64,000 bases of DNA from Isoetes taiwanensis (GCA_021234155.1 JAJEKV010000033.1:6316635-6380634), one strand, 5' to 3'. Positions 1-10,679 are shown, counted from the stretch's first letter. Numbers and translations are program-made. Notes: generated by a model from the sequence alone, not told the origin.

Positions 1-830
1 CGGACATCCGTATGCGCATCATGTACTGGTAGAACTTAGAGCTGCATGGGGAATGTAGCGACTAGCAAGAAAACAATGGGACATGACGGGGCTCTAATAC
101 CATTACCCACATGTAGCGGTTAAACACATCAGGACTTACGAAGTGTGATCTTGCATGCTAAGGCATCCCTAAAGTAGCAAGCCACTCCACCGTACCGCGT
201 GCCGCCATGGCGCTCATTAGCAAGTGAGAAATGCTGATATCCTCGAGATGTCGGCAATCGATGCCCTTCATACTCCCATGTCTCCTGCGGGAAGGCGATG
301 TCCATAATCTGTCGCGATCCCATTCAAAACGCCCTTACGCCCGCGGGAAGCCCCTACAATTCCGGGGAAACAATACGAAGACACTTTCCCTATCTTTTGC
401 GGTGTGGATCCATCGAGTGCGAGGGCTTTCTTTGTAGTTGGAATAACTTTCGGGCAGCCACTCTCACGGGACCACGATGGATGTCTTTGCGATTGTGGAA
501 GGCCTCAATCGCCCCTCCACGGCTGCACGGCCTGATGCCCACGGACCGCTCGCCCCCTGCGGCCTTGTTGCTTCGTAAGTCTTTGCTGCCTCCATGGCTA
601 ATCGGCGAGGAGGCACATATACCTTCATCTTGCCATTAACCAAACCAGCGGCCCCTCCGACAGCCGAATCTCTCTTATCTTGACCAACTCTTGGCTTCTT
701 TCCCGTTGTTGCGATTGGCGTGAGATCCACATCCGGGTATATGGGCGTACCTTTCAAGCGGCCCAGTGCGTTGCAGCAACAAAGATTTTGCCTCCCAATC
801 CAAGGCGCAAACTTAACTGGCCGAGGGGTC
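1..830 (-). pseudogene. LINE-like endonuclease domain (ORF2 N-terminus), broken, continues off the left edge
   Basis: On the minus strand this stretch encodes pieces of what looks like an apurinic-type endonuclease, the N-terminal domain of non-LTR retrotransposon ORF2 that nicks target DNA. The clearest pieces are DIAFPQETW at about 302-276, typical of the QETW/QEH motif of these nucleases, and a GG-x-x-YGGVACYFRD segment at about 206-165, resembling the GGVAxxFRD strand of the family. A YIPHA-like fragment follows near 50-20. At least two frame changes are needed, so it is not intact here. It lies directly downstream of the ORF1-like segment at 831-1830, the usual order in LINEs. No reverse transcriptase is visible because the window ends. 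An endonuclease from another source is possible; the motif matches are from memory of the family. Confidence 0.42.
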
Positions 831-1830
831 TCATGCTCGGTCCTCCGATCTGATTGGACTCTTGATAACCAAATCTTGTAATTGGAGCTTTGCAAGTACC
901 CGGGGTGGTAAGCTTACGGCAAATCCCTCGCATTGCTCCTCAGGCAATCCCAGCACAATAAGGTTGGCGGCGTGCACGGATGTCTTGCTCCTCACGAAGT
1001 ACCACTTTGATTCCACTGAGCCACCTCGGCCTGCGGTATGGGGTCTTTGGTGCGATATTTGTGGTGCACTCGGGACTCGTTGCACCTCCATTGGAGTCTG
1101 CATCTCTTCTTTGTAAGTGGGCCATATGGTTCTCTATATGTGAGCATCTTCGACATCTCCTGCACAATGCGCCTTTGCTTCATCAAGGAATTGGAGCTGC
1201 CCTTGCAGCTTCCACATCCCTTTTCCTTAGCATCTATCCGGCCAGCCATGCTTGTGACTTGTACAATCTGCTGGAGCAACCCCTTCATGTCGGCCAGGTG
1301 CTTGCGCCATGTCTTCCATCCCTTCTTTGGTGGACCTTATCAAAGCGGTGCCCCATCTCCGTGACTAGCTGCGTTGTTGCTTGTATCTCCCCTCTTATCG
1401 GTCCTCGGCCTTTTGGGCTCCCTTGCAATCATAATCCCCAAGCCGAACTTCCACAGGAAATTCGCTCCATACATTGGAGAAAGGCGCTTCTTGGCCTTGA
1501 CCTCGGCGAGATGGTCTCGTGATGCCTCAAGCTTACCCGGCTTAGCACGGAGGGAATCGGCTGTTCTGTACAACCACGATTGCCTCAGCACTGAGATACC
1601 TGCTCACGATGGGGACGAGGTGTCCAAATTGCGGGCTCTTTTCTTCCAACGCATGCATCTTTGTCGAGGAGGTGGCCATAGAGGGCCGGGACTGTCAGGT
1701 GGATTCCGGCGGCTAAAACAGAGAAAACACCATACAAGTCATACACTGACGGAAAGCTCGTTCGATAAGCTTTCCAACGAGCCCAAGAACGTCTGAATCT
1801 GACACCGGAATCCCGAGTTATGAGCAAAAG
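831..1830 (-). pseudogene. LINE ORF1-like coding remnant
   Basis: Minus-strand reading frames here give a charged, partly helical region (about 1290-1100, with a run around SLMKQRRIVQEMSKML) followed by NLIVLGLPEEQ at about 965-933. That segment resembles the first strand of the RNA-binding domain of L1-type ORF1 proteins (NLxIxGLPE). ORF1 proteins bind the LINE RNA and chaperone reverse transcription. The order, helix-rich part then RRM-like part then endonuclease, fits a LINE read right to left. Several frame changes interrupt it. I do not see a clear start codon or element end; the coding appearance fades near 1830. The assignment is tentative. Confidence 0.35.
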
Positions 1831-1889
1831 AGCAGGGCTGAAACCCTAAGCGCCAGTGTGAGCGCCTGGAGGACTTCAGAAACACATCA

Positions 1890-3440
1890 TGAATCATACT
1901 CTTATATTACAAAATAAATGGTTAAATAATGATAAAATATATGCCAATATACACATAATAATATTTTGCATTCAGGATACAAATTAAATTTACATTACAA
2001 GCAGATATTTCAAAGCATCCTATAAGTAGTTATCCATTGGCAACAAGTTAGCTTATTACAACTTGCAACTTTGATCTCCTGTCAGAATAACCTTTGCCCA
2101 ACACGTAAATCACAACTATGCAACCATACAACTTGGCAGAACTTACTTCAAAACTTTCTTCAGGCGGATGTCATGAACACAGTATCACATCTTGCTCCTC
2201 GAGCATAATAAGCTATATCTGTATGAATTGGGGATTTGTGAATCCTAAATCTTATACAAATCAAGTTAATTTGTAGATTTACAGTCAAGATGAATGTTGT
2301 ATGCCTCTTATATGAAGATACCTATATGGCCGCAAAAGAAAGTAAGCAATGTGCACAGTGTTAAGTACTAAAGGGACTCAACATGCATGCATTGCATGCA
2401 TGCATGGTATACATGCATTGTGTGCATGTAATGCATACACTGTGTGCTATAATGCATGGCCAAAACCATAGGTTGGGAGTGCAAACGAGCTAGAAATACA
2501 ACACGGGCTCTCGCCCATAACACATAACAACCAACACAAATGAGGAACTTTACGTACGGTGTAGATTAAGGAATAAGGGGTGAATATGCCTATCCAACAG
2601 CTCTCGTTGCCCTATGTCAACCCCCGTGTGAATATGCACCCAAACCAAAGGGGATTTAAGGGGGATTTTAATTTAAATGTGTTGGACCCAATGGTTGTGT
2701 TAATTAATGTCAATGGTAGTTATGTGTTGGTTGTTAATGTCAATGGTTGTTATGTGTTGGGGATTTAATTTTTATATGTTGGATGTTAATGGTTTGTATT
2801 GCAAAAAAAAAATTTTGGCCTTCATTGGCCTTAGGGGCGTCTAGGGTGTGACAAAAATTTTAGAATTCAAACCAGAAAAAAAAACTAGAATTCATTTGAG
2901 GCTTTCATCACCTGTAGCTTTTGAATTTGATCACAATAAAACAAATAGAACATACGTAAAAGTTACCATAAAGATAGAGCAGATTGATCCCATTATTCTG
3001 AAAGTCATAAAATTTGCAACACCTATATACACAAACATTTTTCAACTGGAATTTAACAGCAGCCTTTGGCCTCCATGGATTCTTGTGGTGAGAAACCAAA
3101 GTGGGAAACTTTTCTGCTTGTTAGCACAAGGATCTAGAAGCCTTGGAATTTGCTTAATAACTGCCTCGAAATCTAAAAATGCATGGTAATTTTTTGCAAG
3201 CTTCATTCGGAATGAGCCATAAAACAATATCCAATAGCGCAATCCTGTATTAATCAGCTGGTAGGATGTAAAAGCCTACCAAACCCGGCCGAAAAATTGT
3301 TGTTTTAGCATAGATATCTTAACCCAACATATCCATATCATAAACTATCAAAAAGATCTCGGAGAGAGCTTTCCAAGCAATAAAAATCATCTCAAACAGA
3401 GCTCTGGATCAAAAGTTATGATAAGAAATATGTTGCCGGC
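1890..3440. other. AT-rich intergenic DNA
   Basis: No supported gene. Two local patterns are visible. At 2383-2460 there is alternating purine-pyrimidine sequence built from ATGCATGCAT/TGTGCATG units, which could adopt Z-DNA or cruciform structure. At 2675-2765 a ~30 bp unit (GTTAATGTCAATGGTTGTTATGTGTTG, with variants) is repeated about three times. Confidence 0.6.
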
Positions 3441-3470
3441 GGGGAAACTGCACTACATGCGCCCTTCAAG

Positions 3471-3665
3471 CCCTTCATGTTCCCATTATGCACCACACAC
3501 ACAAAAAGAGGGCTTTTGTTGTGAGCCATTGGTTGTTGACCATTGGAAAAAAGACTAAAATCAATGCCCTTCATGTGCCTATTATGCACCACACGCACAA
3601 AAAAAGGGCTTTTGTTGTGAGTCATTGGTTGTTGACCATTGAAAAAAAAAAGGCAAAAATCAATG
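3471..3665. repeat. Tandem duplication, 96-bp unit
   Basis: Two consecutive copies start at 3471 and 3567, each opening with CCCTTCATGT and containing TATGCACCACAC, GGGCTTTTGTTGTGAG and TTGGTTGTTGACCATTG. They differ at scattered bases and in the length of an A-run. Short overlapping ORFs here are a by-product of the repeat. Confidence 0.85.
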
Positions 3666-3884
3666 ACTCATAAATGGTGCACTCTAGATGTACGCATTAG
3701 TACATCCATTTGAATACATCACGAAATCATAGGAAAACCTTAGTGAAAAGCGTACAAAAACACAAAGAAAAACCCCCTGTTATTATGCTACATATTCGTG
3801 TTGACATACCCTCACACAAATACAACAACAGAATCATATGCGAACCATAGCAAAATTGCCGTATAGTTATGCATTTTCCACGAC

Positions 3885-4130
3885 GAACCTTTTTTTTTTT
3901 TTTTTTTTATTCTTTCATATCTACAATCATATAGACATCTAATAATAGAATAGAATATAATAGAATAGAGTTTTTTACCGTCCACGGATACCAATTGGCC
4001 TATGGGACCCAAACAGGAGGCACAACAAGCATATTACTGTCCAAGTTGAAAAACCCCCTCTCCGCCCTAAAGGGTTGTTTGGGGGAAAAACCGTGACAAG
4101 AATAGGTTTGCTGTCAAACTGTACAAATAC
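3885..4130. repeat. Dispersed repeat family, copy 1
   Basis: A segment with an 18-T run, AATAGAATAGAAT simple sequence, then CCAATTGGCCTATGGGACCCAAACA and a C/G-run near 4050-4090. The same order recurs at 63,740-64,000 (AGAATAGAATAAGATAG, then CCAATTGACCTATGGGACCC, a polyA/G run and a GGGAAAAACC block). It is a diverged interspersed repeat of unknown class with no coding capacity. Confidence 0.65.
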
Positions 4131-4499
4131 AAATACAAATATATATCACGAGGGACAGGAATATGTACATGTATCAGGTAAGTGCCCGAGGACCGAGCTG
4201 ATCTCGACGATCCATGATCTCTTGAATGTATGAGCCCAACCTCCGTACCGAGCTCGTACTCAGCATCTCATGCAGGGGCTGGCAAGGATGGACTAGCTCG
4301 TATCCGAATGTCATCATATACCGGACAACTCTGAAGGGTGTGGCATTCGTCTTTCATAGCTCCAACCTGGTAGCATTGACAAAACCTCTCCTGACGCAGC
4401 TCCCCAGTCCATCTCCCTGTTTCAATCCGGAGATGGTGTGCACCTGTGCGGATAAAGGCAATGGATCTGTGCTAGTGCGCGGGTAGCATTGGGGGCCCC

Positions 4500-4620
4500 G
4501 CTCCAACATGGAATTTATGTGGCGTTGATAATGTGCTAGGCAGCAGGTAAGCGGAAGAGCATTAGATTCTAGTTGGGGTTCGATTCCCCAAGCTCCCTCT
4601 GATGTGTTGTATGATTGCTG
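4500..4620 (+). mobile_element. tRNA-derived SINE-like unit
   Basis: A perfect RNA polymerase III B-box, GGTTCGATTCC at 4577-4587, sits in a TTGGGG/CCCCAA T-arm-like hairpin. A degenerate A-box (TAGGCAGCAGGTAAGCGG) starts at 4537, about 40 bp upstream. A matching 5' acceptor strand is missing, so this is not a usable tRNA gene; a SINE head or decayed tRNA relic fits better. I could not define the 3' end of the unit. Confidence 0.45.
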
Positions 4621-4823
4621 TGCTGCTGCTTGCTGGGAGAAGATAACCATTGGACTGGAGCTTGTTAAATCCCCCTTACAAATCGGGTCAACATGGGGCT
4701 GTTTGAACCCGTCTTGACTTTGAGCGGACGGATCATATGGATGCACAGGGAATATTCCCCAAAATGTGCCATGATCTAGTGGCCACAAAAATTCAAAATA
4801 TGCCCCAAACAAAATAATACCAG

Positions 4824-4931
4824 AAGCTTTAGAGAAGCTTGGAGCATGCATCATTCGAATATAATTGCCTTGCATATAAGCTTTAAAGAAGCTTGGAGCG
4901 TGCATCATTCTAATATAATTGCCTTGCATAT
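4824..4931. repeat. Tandem duplication, 54-bp unit
   Basis: Two adjacent copies begin at 4824 and 4878 with AAGCTTTA(G/A)AGAAGCTTGG, followed by TGCATCATTC and AATATAATTGCCTTGCATAT. They differ at about four positions. Confidence 0.85.
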
Positions 4932-5074
4932 AATTGCCGTCCCTTGCCTCCCTTGCCTGTACTTTGTTTTCCAATTTAAAAGTTACCTAAAATCTCAACG
5001 AAATTCTTGCAATGACTAGCAATGTTTTGAAAAACTTCTAAGCCTCTAAACAAATGCTGGGCATCATAACTAGT

Positions 5075-5285
5075 AAATATGTATTGAGCCTATGTGCGCA
5101 TAGTTTCGTAATTATAAAATTTGTACTGAGCCTATGTGCACATAGGCTCTGAACAATGAAAAATTTTATATAGTCGTGTGGCTATGCGCGCATAGGCAGC
5201 GAGCAGGTAAAAATTTTGAAACATTAAGTGGCTTCCCTGAATAGAGGAAATTTATTGTCAAGTGACTATACGGGCATAGGTGGGG
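5075..5285. repeat. Cluster of CTATGCGCGCATAG-type palindromes
   Basis: Four variants of a 14-16 bp palindrome occur within 200 bp: CCTATGTGCGCATAG near 5091, CCTATGTGCACATAGG near 5131, CTATGCGCGCATAGG near 5181 and CTATACGGGCATAGG near 5265. Each is followed by AT-rich sequence containing AAATTTT. Related cores appear at 27,900-27,975. Confidence 0.6.
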
Positions 5286-5289
5286 TAAT

Positions 5290-6400
5290 TTTTATATGGC
5301 TAAACTAGTAAATTTCCCACCTTCGATGGCTTTACATGTGATTGTTCACCCTTTGTGATCGTTCCATGTGGTGTCTCCGAAGTGGGCTTAGAGTGTAATT
5401 GATGAAAGCAAGCATGTCTTTGTCATGACAGAATGTTAGTGGGATAACCAGAAGCTTTTTGGAGCTTGGTGTCAACATTGAATTAAAAACAAAATGAAGA
5501 AAGGCTAAATGCTTCTGAAGCCAAATTCTCATACTGTTTTTGCGGCAAGAGATAATTATATCATGATCTCTATCAACGTGGGAAGGGGTAAGGAAAAACA
5601 AAACCAAGACTACCACTTACAAAATTCCATGCAAAAACGTTGACAAAACAATAGCAATTAATCAATGATTACTTTAATGTTGTGCCTGGCAGTTTATACA
5701 ATGGTATAATGTGCATGGAGTGCTAAATTAAGATGTAGAATCTGCAAATATATAATTTTCCAAGACAACATGTGTTCTCTAAATCTACAACCGCTTGAAG
5801 AAATTATGATACATTTTCTGAGATTCTCATAGTTTCAGAGCCGCAGCATCTTCCTACAAGTAAGGAAACATCAATTTGCTTATGAGCTTTTTGCAATAAA
5901 ATATAGATCTACCCGACATTGTTTCGCTTACCTTAATCTTTATCGCTGCTTGTCCTCGAGCACCATTATCTTAAATAGATCCAAAACCAAAACTTATATG
6001 GAAATCTTAACACATTGGGTTGAATGCTTAACAACTTCCAATGATATTTCCCAACCTAAACAGAGTTGCAATAGAAACGAGAGAGTTTCATTGAAACGAG
6101 AGCAAAAGGAATATTCCTCGAAGATTCCCCCCCTTTTTTAAAAAGAGCTAAAATGGGCTAAACTTTTTATTTTTGTCATAAAAATGCATTTTGACCCCCC
6201 CAAAATCACTCATTTTTTTGTGCAAAGAGAAAATCAACGATGTCAATGACACTTTTCCTAACGGTTCAAATTTACCTGAAGTGTGTTTTTTGCGAAAATG
6301 ACTAATATAAGTGTACGTCCTATGCAACATTTTGTTAGCTAAGATTGTATTCCAGAAAACGTACTTTATGAGTCATTTTTTAATGATATAATATTTTAAA
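5290..6400. other. AT-rich intergenic DNA
   Basis: No gene, RNA or mobile element could be supported. Short ORFs are AT-rich and have no recognisable composition or splice context. Confidence 0.55.
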
Positions 6401-6407
6401 GTACCAA

Positions 6408-6560
6408 AAATATATTCCGGAATACACTTTTACTATTCGAGGATAACAGTAGTGTATTCCGGAATACACTTTTGCTTTTCTTGAAAGTCAAAGTGTATTC
6501 CAGAATGCACTTTTGGTTTTGCTCGAAATCCCAAGTGTATTCCGGAATACACATTTGCTG
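6408..6560. repeat. Array of AAGTGTATTCCGGAATACACTT palindromes (array 1)
   Basis: Four copies of a near-perfect palindrome centred on TTCCGGAA, flanked by GTGTA/TACAC, lie about 45-55 bp apart (near 6413, 6452, 6496 and 6533). One copy is altered to CCAGAATGC. The spacers contain CTTTTGCTTTTC-like sequence. The same palindrome is arrayed again at 25,165-25,365. Confidence 0.8.
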
Positions 6561-6782
6561 TACAAGTTTTTGAGACTCAACAGTGATCTTGCTATTTTCT
6601 GGGTTTTCCGAATTTTCAATGACCTTGCAATTTTTTTTTGTTTCAATTGAAACATGAACATAGTTCTAAATAATGAAGGGATTAGCGAAAGGAAAAAACA
6701 AACCAAAAACCTTGGGATTTTTTTATTTTGTTTTGTGGGGATACAGGACCGTGGCATAAATAATTTTTCGCACGTTTGCACA

Positions 6783-7236
6783 AACGCGAGTTGAGACTTT
6801 GAAGCAATTTGAGACTATCCACGTTGCAGCCAGTTGGGATTTTTGTGCATGTGGAGAGCCTCACAGTCGTCCGATTCGATCTACGGTGGAGAAAAAACTT
6901 GGAAATTCCAGCATGTCTATCCAGGGTAGCGTTGGTGGTTATGCCCCGGCTAGAGAGATTGAATTGGCATTACGGCGTTCTGGAAATCGAATTGGCATTA
7001 TGGCATATAGTAAGTTTGAAAGCGGTGCATTGCTTATTTCTCTTATTTCAGAAGCTATATTCATTTGTTTGCATTATGAATCGTTATGCAGACCAATTTC
7101 TAAGCTTTTGAGGGATTCTAGTTCCACACGATGAGGCCATGGATGGGGCATGGTGATCTCACACGGACAACGGAGTTTCAGGCGTCAAAGGTAAGTCCAT
7201 GTTCAAGCTTAGACGCTGTCAGTTTTCATGCATAGA
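6783..7236. repeat. Long dispersed repeat, copy 1
   Basis: From AACGCGAGTTGAGAC to GTCAGTTTTCATGCAT this stretch is almost identical to 9374-9884. The reading frames it contains are the same in both copies, so they are no evidence of a gene. It ends about 20 bp before the splice donor of the exon-like segment at 7255-7432 and looks like an insertion or segmental duplication in an intron. The ends do not start with TG or finish with CA, so it is not an obvious LTR. Confidence 0.85.
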
Positions 7237-7254
7237 AATGATTCAGAACCTTAC

Positions 7255-7432
7255 AGGTAAGAAATGACTCGTGTCCCATATAGAAACTTCATCAAGTAGA
7301 GCCAAGAGGTATAGAACATTGTCACGACATGGCTGTATAGCTAATGCAGCCTGAGTAGTTTGCAAATGTAGCACTTCTTCTACTAAATCTTCTAGTAATT
7401 GAGGCTGCAATGAAACCTGGGGAGAAGACCCT
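7255..7432 (-). CDS. Exon-like fragment of unidentified gene (possible BEACH-family protein)
   Basis: A 178-bp minus-strand exon bounded by a good acceptor (TTGTTGCAG before GGTCTTC) and a donor (ACCT then GTAAGG). It encodes a leucine-rich helical stretch including EDLVEEVLHLQ and PCRDNVLYLLALLDE. The CRDNxLYLLxLxDE pattern reminds me of the large plant BEACH-domain proteins (SPIRRIG/LVS type, scaffold proteins of membrane traffic), but this is from memory and no BEACH or WD40 domain lies in the window. With the fragments at 8220-8540 and 9090-9275 it may be part of one minus-strand gene or a broken gene copy. Intron lengths would be about 0.5-0.9 kb. Confidence 0.4.
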
Positions 7433-7439
7433 GCAACAA

Positions 7440-8060
7440 ACATCTCAACATTAATTCAAAGCACAGCAGATGTGAAAAGTATGGTAGGATCTCCTACAGT
7501 GGCATTCTGACCTTTGCATCATACATAACAATAAAGTTCATAGTCCTTTCAACATGCCGCCAACCACCTCTAACATTCAAGATAGAGTGACAATGTATAG
7601 TGGAAAAAATCTTAGAAGAAGAATCGTCTCATCATCCTTGTCTTTGACTGTTTTCTGCTTGCATCTTGGACATCAAGGCAAGAAACCGATCACGCCATGC
7701 GGGGTTCTGTGCACCATGCAATAGTCAATAGTCACGGGCTATTACTTAGAAGGAAATCATATTATTAGGAAATTCACGAGCAAGAATCTCACAATTTATA
7801 AGATTAGACTTTAGCGGCGAGGAAAATCTTATTTAAAATGGATGCTCGCATATTTGCTTGGCGGGCTTATGAACTTTAAAATGATGCCCGAGAACTTGTG
7901 GTAATCTAAATTGTGGTAGGGTGAGGCTTTCCTCGTCACTCTGTTTTTGGCTGGGGCAACCGACCATGTTCCATGTGGGGCTTTCCATCTTTGTGAGATT
8001 ATTCCTCTCTCCAATATCTAAAATAACAAAGATGTCAGGGAAAATACAAGTCTAATATCA
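7440..8060. other. Presumed intron of the minus-strand gene fragment
   Basis: No coding segment with convincing splice sites was found. A short open stretch on the minus strand at 8014-7829 is not supported by composition. Confidence 0.35.
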
Positions 8061-8219
8061 TTCATCAGCCGGCAATAACTTTTTTTAGGAATGTTGCCAC
8101 CAAGCGGGACATCAAATAAGGTTTTACGCAATAACTTCGATGAATGGGAAGATAAGAAGACTTTACTGTCATGGCCAGAAAATCTGAAGGGACCAAATTT
8201 TGGGTACGTTTCAGGTGCA

Positions 8220-8540
8220 ACCTACGCAATACTTCTCCGACCAATATTAAACAACCGATTCCCCTTGCTTTCCATGGGAACACCAATTAAAAGCAAGGAT
8301 ATAATATCTGGAGACCAATGGCCTTGAAACTTCTTCTTTGCTGTGAAAAAATCAAATGTAGAGTCAATGCAGCGGCTTATCTTTGGCATGTACAGTGGTG
8401 ACATGGCATTTGCACAACACCGGTGGCAAACATGTGTCAAGATGCCTAGAATATAAGGCTGACATGCTCGTGATAATGTCCAAGCTGCACTAGGGTTACC
8501 AGTCCTCACCTGGCCATACATTAACAAACAGGGGGTGATT
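8220..8540 (-). pseudogene. Exon-like fragment of unidentified gene
   Basis: The minus strand carries about 100 codons, including a Cys-rich segment HVCHRCCANAMSPLYMP and then ISLLLIGVPMESKGNRLFN, before a TAG at about 8223-8225. A possible acceptor (TTATATTCTAG) precedes GCATCTTGACAC inside it. The composition is that of a real protein, not AT-rich noise, and the strand matches the fragments on either side. The stop, plus a frame change needed to continue into 8065-8220, suggest either an unrecognised intron or a broken gene. I cannot name the family. Confidence 0.35.
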
Positions 8541-8606
8541 GCGAGGAAGCAATTTTTATAAACGGCTATGTAACTCCATTGACACTGCCTGTGGTATCAA
8601 GTCCTT

Positions 8607-8927
8607 GGGTGAAAGCATGCTAGGGTGTACCATCAAAAGTACTTTTTTAGGGAGTCTTGAAACTACCGGAAAAGTACCAGCCTAGATCTTGGGAACTTGC
8701 ATAAATGCTGCAATAAATAATAAGTTTGAGAGTTAATTGATTTCTATTAGTCTCTAATAGTATTGTTATCCTCTAGTACTATATATTGACATGTTATTGA
8801 CCTTCAATTCAAAAATTTTCGACTGATTTTAATGGAAAGAGAAAACAGAAAGTACCACTTTTAAAAGTACCCAGTGTAGGTACTTTTAAGGGTTCCAAAA
8901 GTGGTACACCGTAGCATGCTTTTACCC
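8607..8927. mobile_element. MITE-like element with 26-bp terminal inverted repeats
   Basis: The left end GGGTGAAAGCATGCTAGGGTGTACCA and the reverse complement of the right end match at 24 of 26 positions. The 321-bp interior has no coding capacity and contains further sub-terminal inverted motifs (AAAAGTAC/GTACTTTT). The 4-bp direct repeat CCTT flanks both ends (8603-8606 and 8928-8931). It sits between two exon-like fragments, presumably in an intron. The transposase superfamily is not evident. Confidence 0.7.
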
Positions 8928-9089
8928 CCTTCAGTATTAAAATTTCAGCATTCTCTTCTTATTCCTTACTCTCTGGTCTATTACTGCTTTAGTGATTTTC
9001 TTGAAATGTGAAGATACTAAGTAATGATGACGTGGCCCACATGGTGGATCTGGATGAATCAACTGAGATAAATGGGAACAATAACTTGC

Positions 9090-9275
9090 CTCTTAAGCAG
9101 CCCAACAAATAGATGAATGCCACCAATTTTGCAAAGGCAAGCAAGGAAGTTCGAAGAAAGTCGCCGACATAAAGCCCAAAGCGACATTTGAAGAACATCC
9201 GCTGTACCACCTACATCATTGCCTTGTTCAATAAAAGCAAAAAGTGAATTGAGATCCGCTACAGTCACACGATCC
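9090..9275 (-). CDS. Exon-like fragment of unidentified gene (possible BEACH-family protein)
   Basis: A 186-bp (62-codon) minus-strand exon. It has a canonical acceptor (TTATTGTCAG before GGATC) and ends at a GC-type donor (AG then GCAAGT). It encodes ADLNSLFAFIEQGND and a helical repeat including GGIHLFVGLLKR, an armadillo-like pattern found in large scaffold proteins. It is the most 5' of three exon-like fragments on this strand between 9.3 and 7.2 kb. Length and phase are consistent with a real exon; whether the gene is alive cannot be told because other exons lie in or beyond repeats. Confidence 0.42.
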
Positions 9276-9373
9276 CTGACAATAATAAGATGAACCAGAT
9301 TAGCTTATAACACTTCTACTGTACTTTATTCTTAAGAATACTTTAATAAACTTTTTGCTAAAACAAGCAACAA

Positions 9374-9886
9374 AACGCGAGTTGAGACTTTGAAGCAATT
9401 TGAGACTATCCACGTTGCAGCCAGTTGGGATTTTTGTGCATGTGGAGAGCCTCATAGTCGTCCGATTCGATCTACGGTGGAGAAAAAACTTGGAAATTCC
9501 AGCATGTCTATCTCCAGGGTAGCGTTGGTGGTTATGCCCCGGCTAGAGAGATTGAATTGGCATTACGGCGTTCTGAAAATCGAATTGGCATTATGGCATA
9601 TAGTAAGTTTGAAAGCGGTGCATTGCTTATTGCTCTTATTTCAGAAGCTATATTCATTTGTTTGCATTATGAATCGTTATGCAGACCAATTCCTAAGCTT
9701 TTGAGGGATTCTAGTTCCACACGATGAGGCCACGGATGGGGCATGGTTTCCTAAGCTTTTGAGGGATTCTAGTTCCACACGATGAGGCCATGGATGGGGC
9801 ATGGTGATCTCACACGAACAACGGAGTTTCAGGCGTCAAAGGTAAGTCCATGTTCAAGCTTAGACGCTGTCAGTTTTCATGCATCT
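9374..9886. repeat. Long dispersed repeat, copy 2, with internal duplication
   Basis: Nearly identical to 6783-7236 over its whole length. It is longer because ~58 bp starting CCTAAGCTTTTGAGGG are present twice in tandem (from about 9692 and 9750). Both copies end in the same GTCAGTTTTCATGCAT. Confidence 0.85.
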
Positions 9887-9889
9887 GCA

Positions 9890-10525
9890 GGAAATACAGC
9901 ACATTTGTAAGTCTTCTGCAACATCAACGCCATAGGTCATGGCAGATATATTTGAGAGGAGTACAAATCCTGGGGAATACCATAGTTGAGATGCATATTT
10001 GTGACTCTCCTCCGTGAACATGATATCACGAGGAGCAATTATTAGCTTTGATGAAATTGCAGTATTTGTGGAGTGCTTGGATCAAATGCAAAGTTGAGGC
10101 ATTGAAGCAAGCGGTATTATATTCTTGGCATTCTTACTCATACTGGCGGGGGATGGCGGAGGTGGGCCTTTGCTATTGAGAAACTATGGGAGTAAACCCG
10201 ATGTATGTCATAGTACTTGCATGGTAGATCTCTTAGGCCTTCTTGGGGTACTTTTAAGGAAGCCAACTATTAGTCAACAATATATTTTCACATTTTGGAC
10301 CTCCACAAATCCATATCACAAGAACATGTTAGATGCACATGAAGATGTTCATTGCCATTTCAATCAAAATCTCCAAATATAGAAATCAATTAGAGCGACA
10401 TTGTTAGAAAAATTAGTTATTCGATGACATTGATGTCGGGAACTTCATATTACAAATTCTGAGGGCAAAAGAGCATTATCAAAGCATGTAATTTACGTAA
10501 AAGTAACCAAGCGTGCTTTTGACTA
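9890..10525. other. Intergenic DNA
   Basis: Nothing supported. A plus-strand ORF of 85 codons at 10,125-10,382 has no family signature. Confidence 0.5.
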
Positions 10526-10679
10526 GTTTTTTTTGTTGTTTTGTGGGGACCGGGGATCTGAGGATATTGGTTCTAAAAGAAAGGAAATCTTATTTGGAAT
10601 ACACTTTGTGATACGGAATAGCATTTGGTTTCAAGAAACACAGTTTTGGTTTTCTTGGCGATTTTCTTTGGGGGAGTTA

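Noticed and set aside
2383-2460. CRISPR-like or telomeric repeat
   Set aside because: Only alternating ATGC/TGCA simple sequence; no spacer structure and no telomere motif.
4531-4603. A functional tRNA gene
   Set aside because: Good B-box and T-arm, but no acceptor-stem partner and a poor D-arm; more likely a SINE head.
4354-4974. A 206-codon minus-strand ORF
   Set aside because: It crosses the SINE-like tRNA unit (reading the B-box backwards as GIEPQLES) and a 54-bp tandem duplication, giving a repeated peptide; no family signature.
6799-7134. Two overlapping plus-strand ORFs of ~100-111 codons, repeated at 9,390-9,704
   Set aside because: Present because the DNA is a repeat; two overlapping frames are equally open and neither resembles a known protein.
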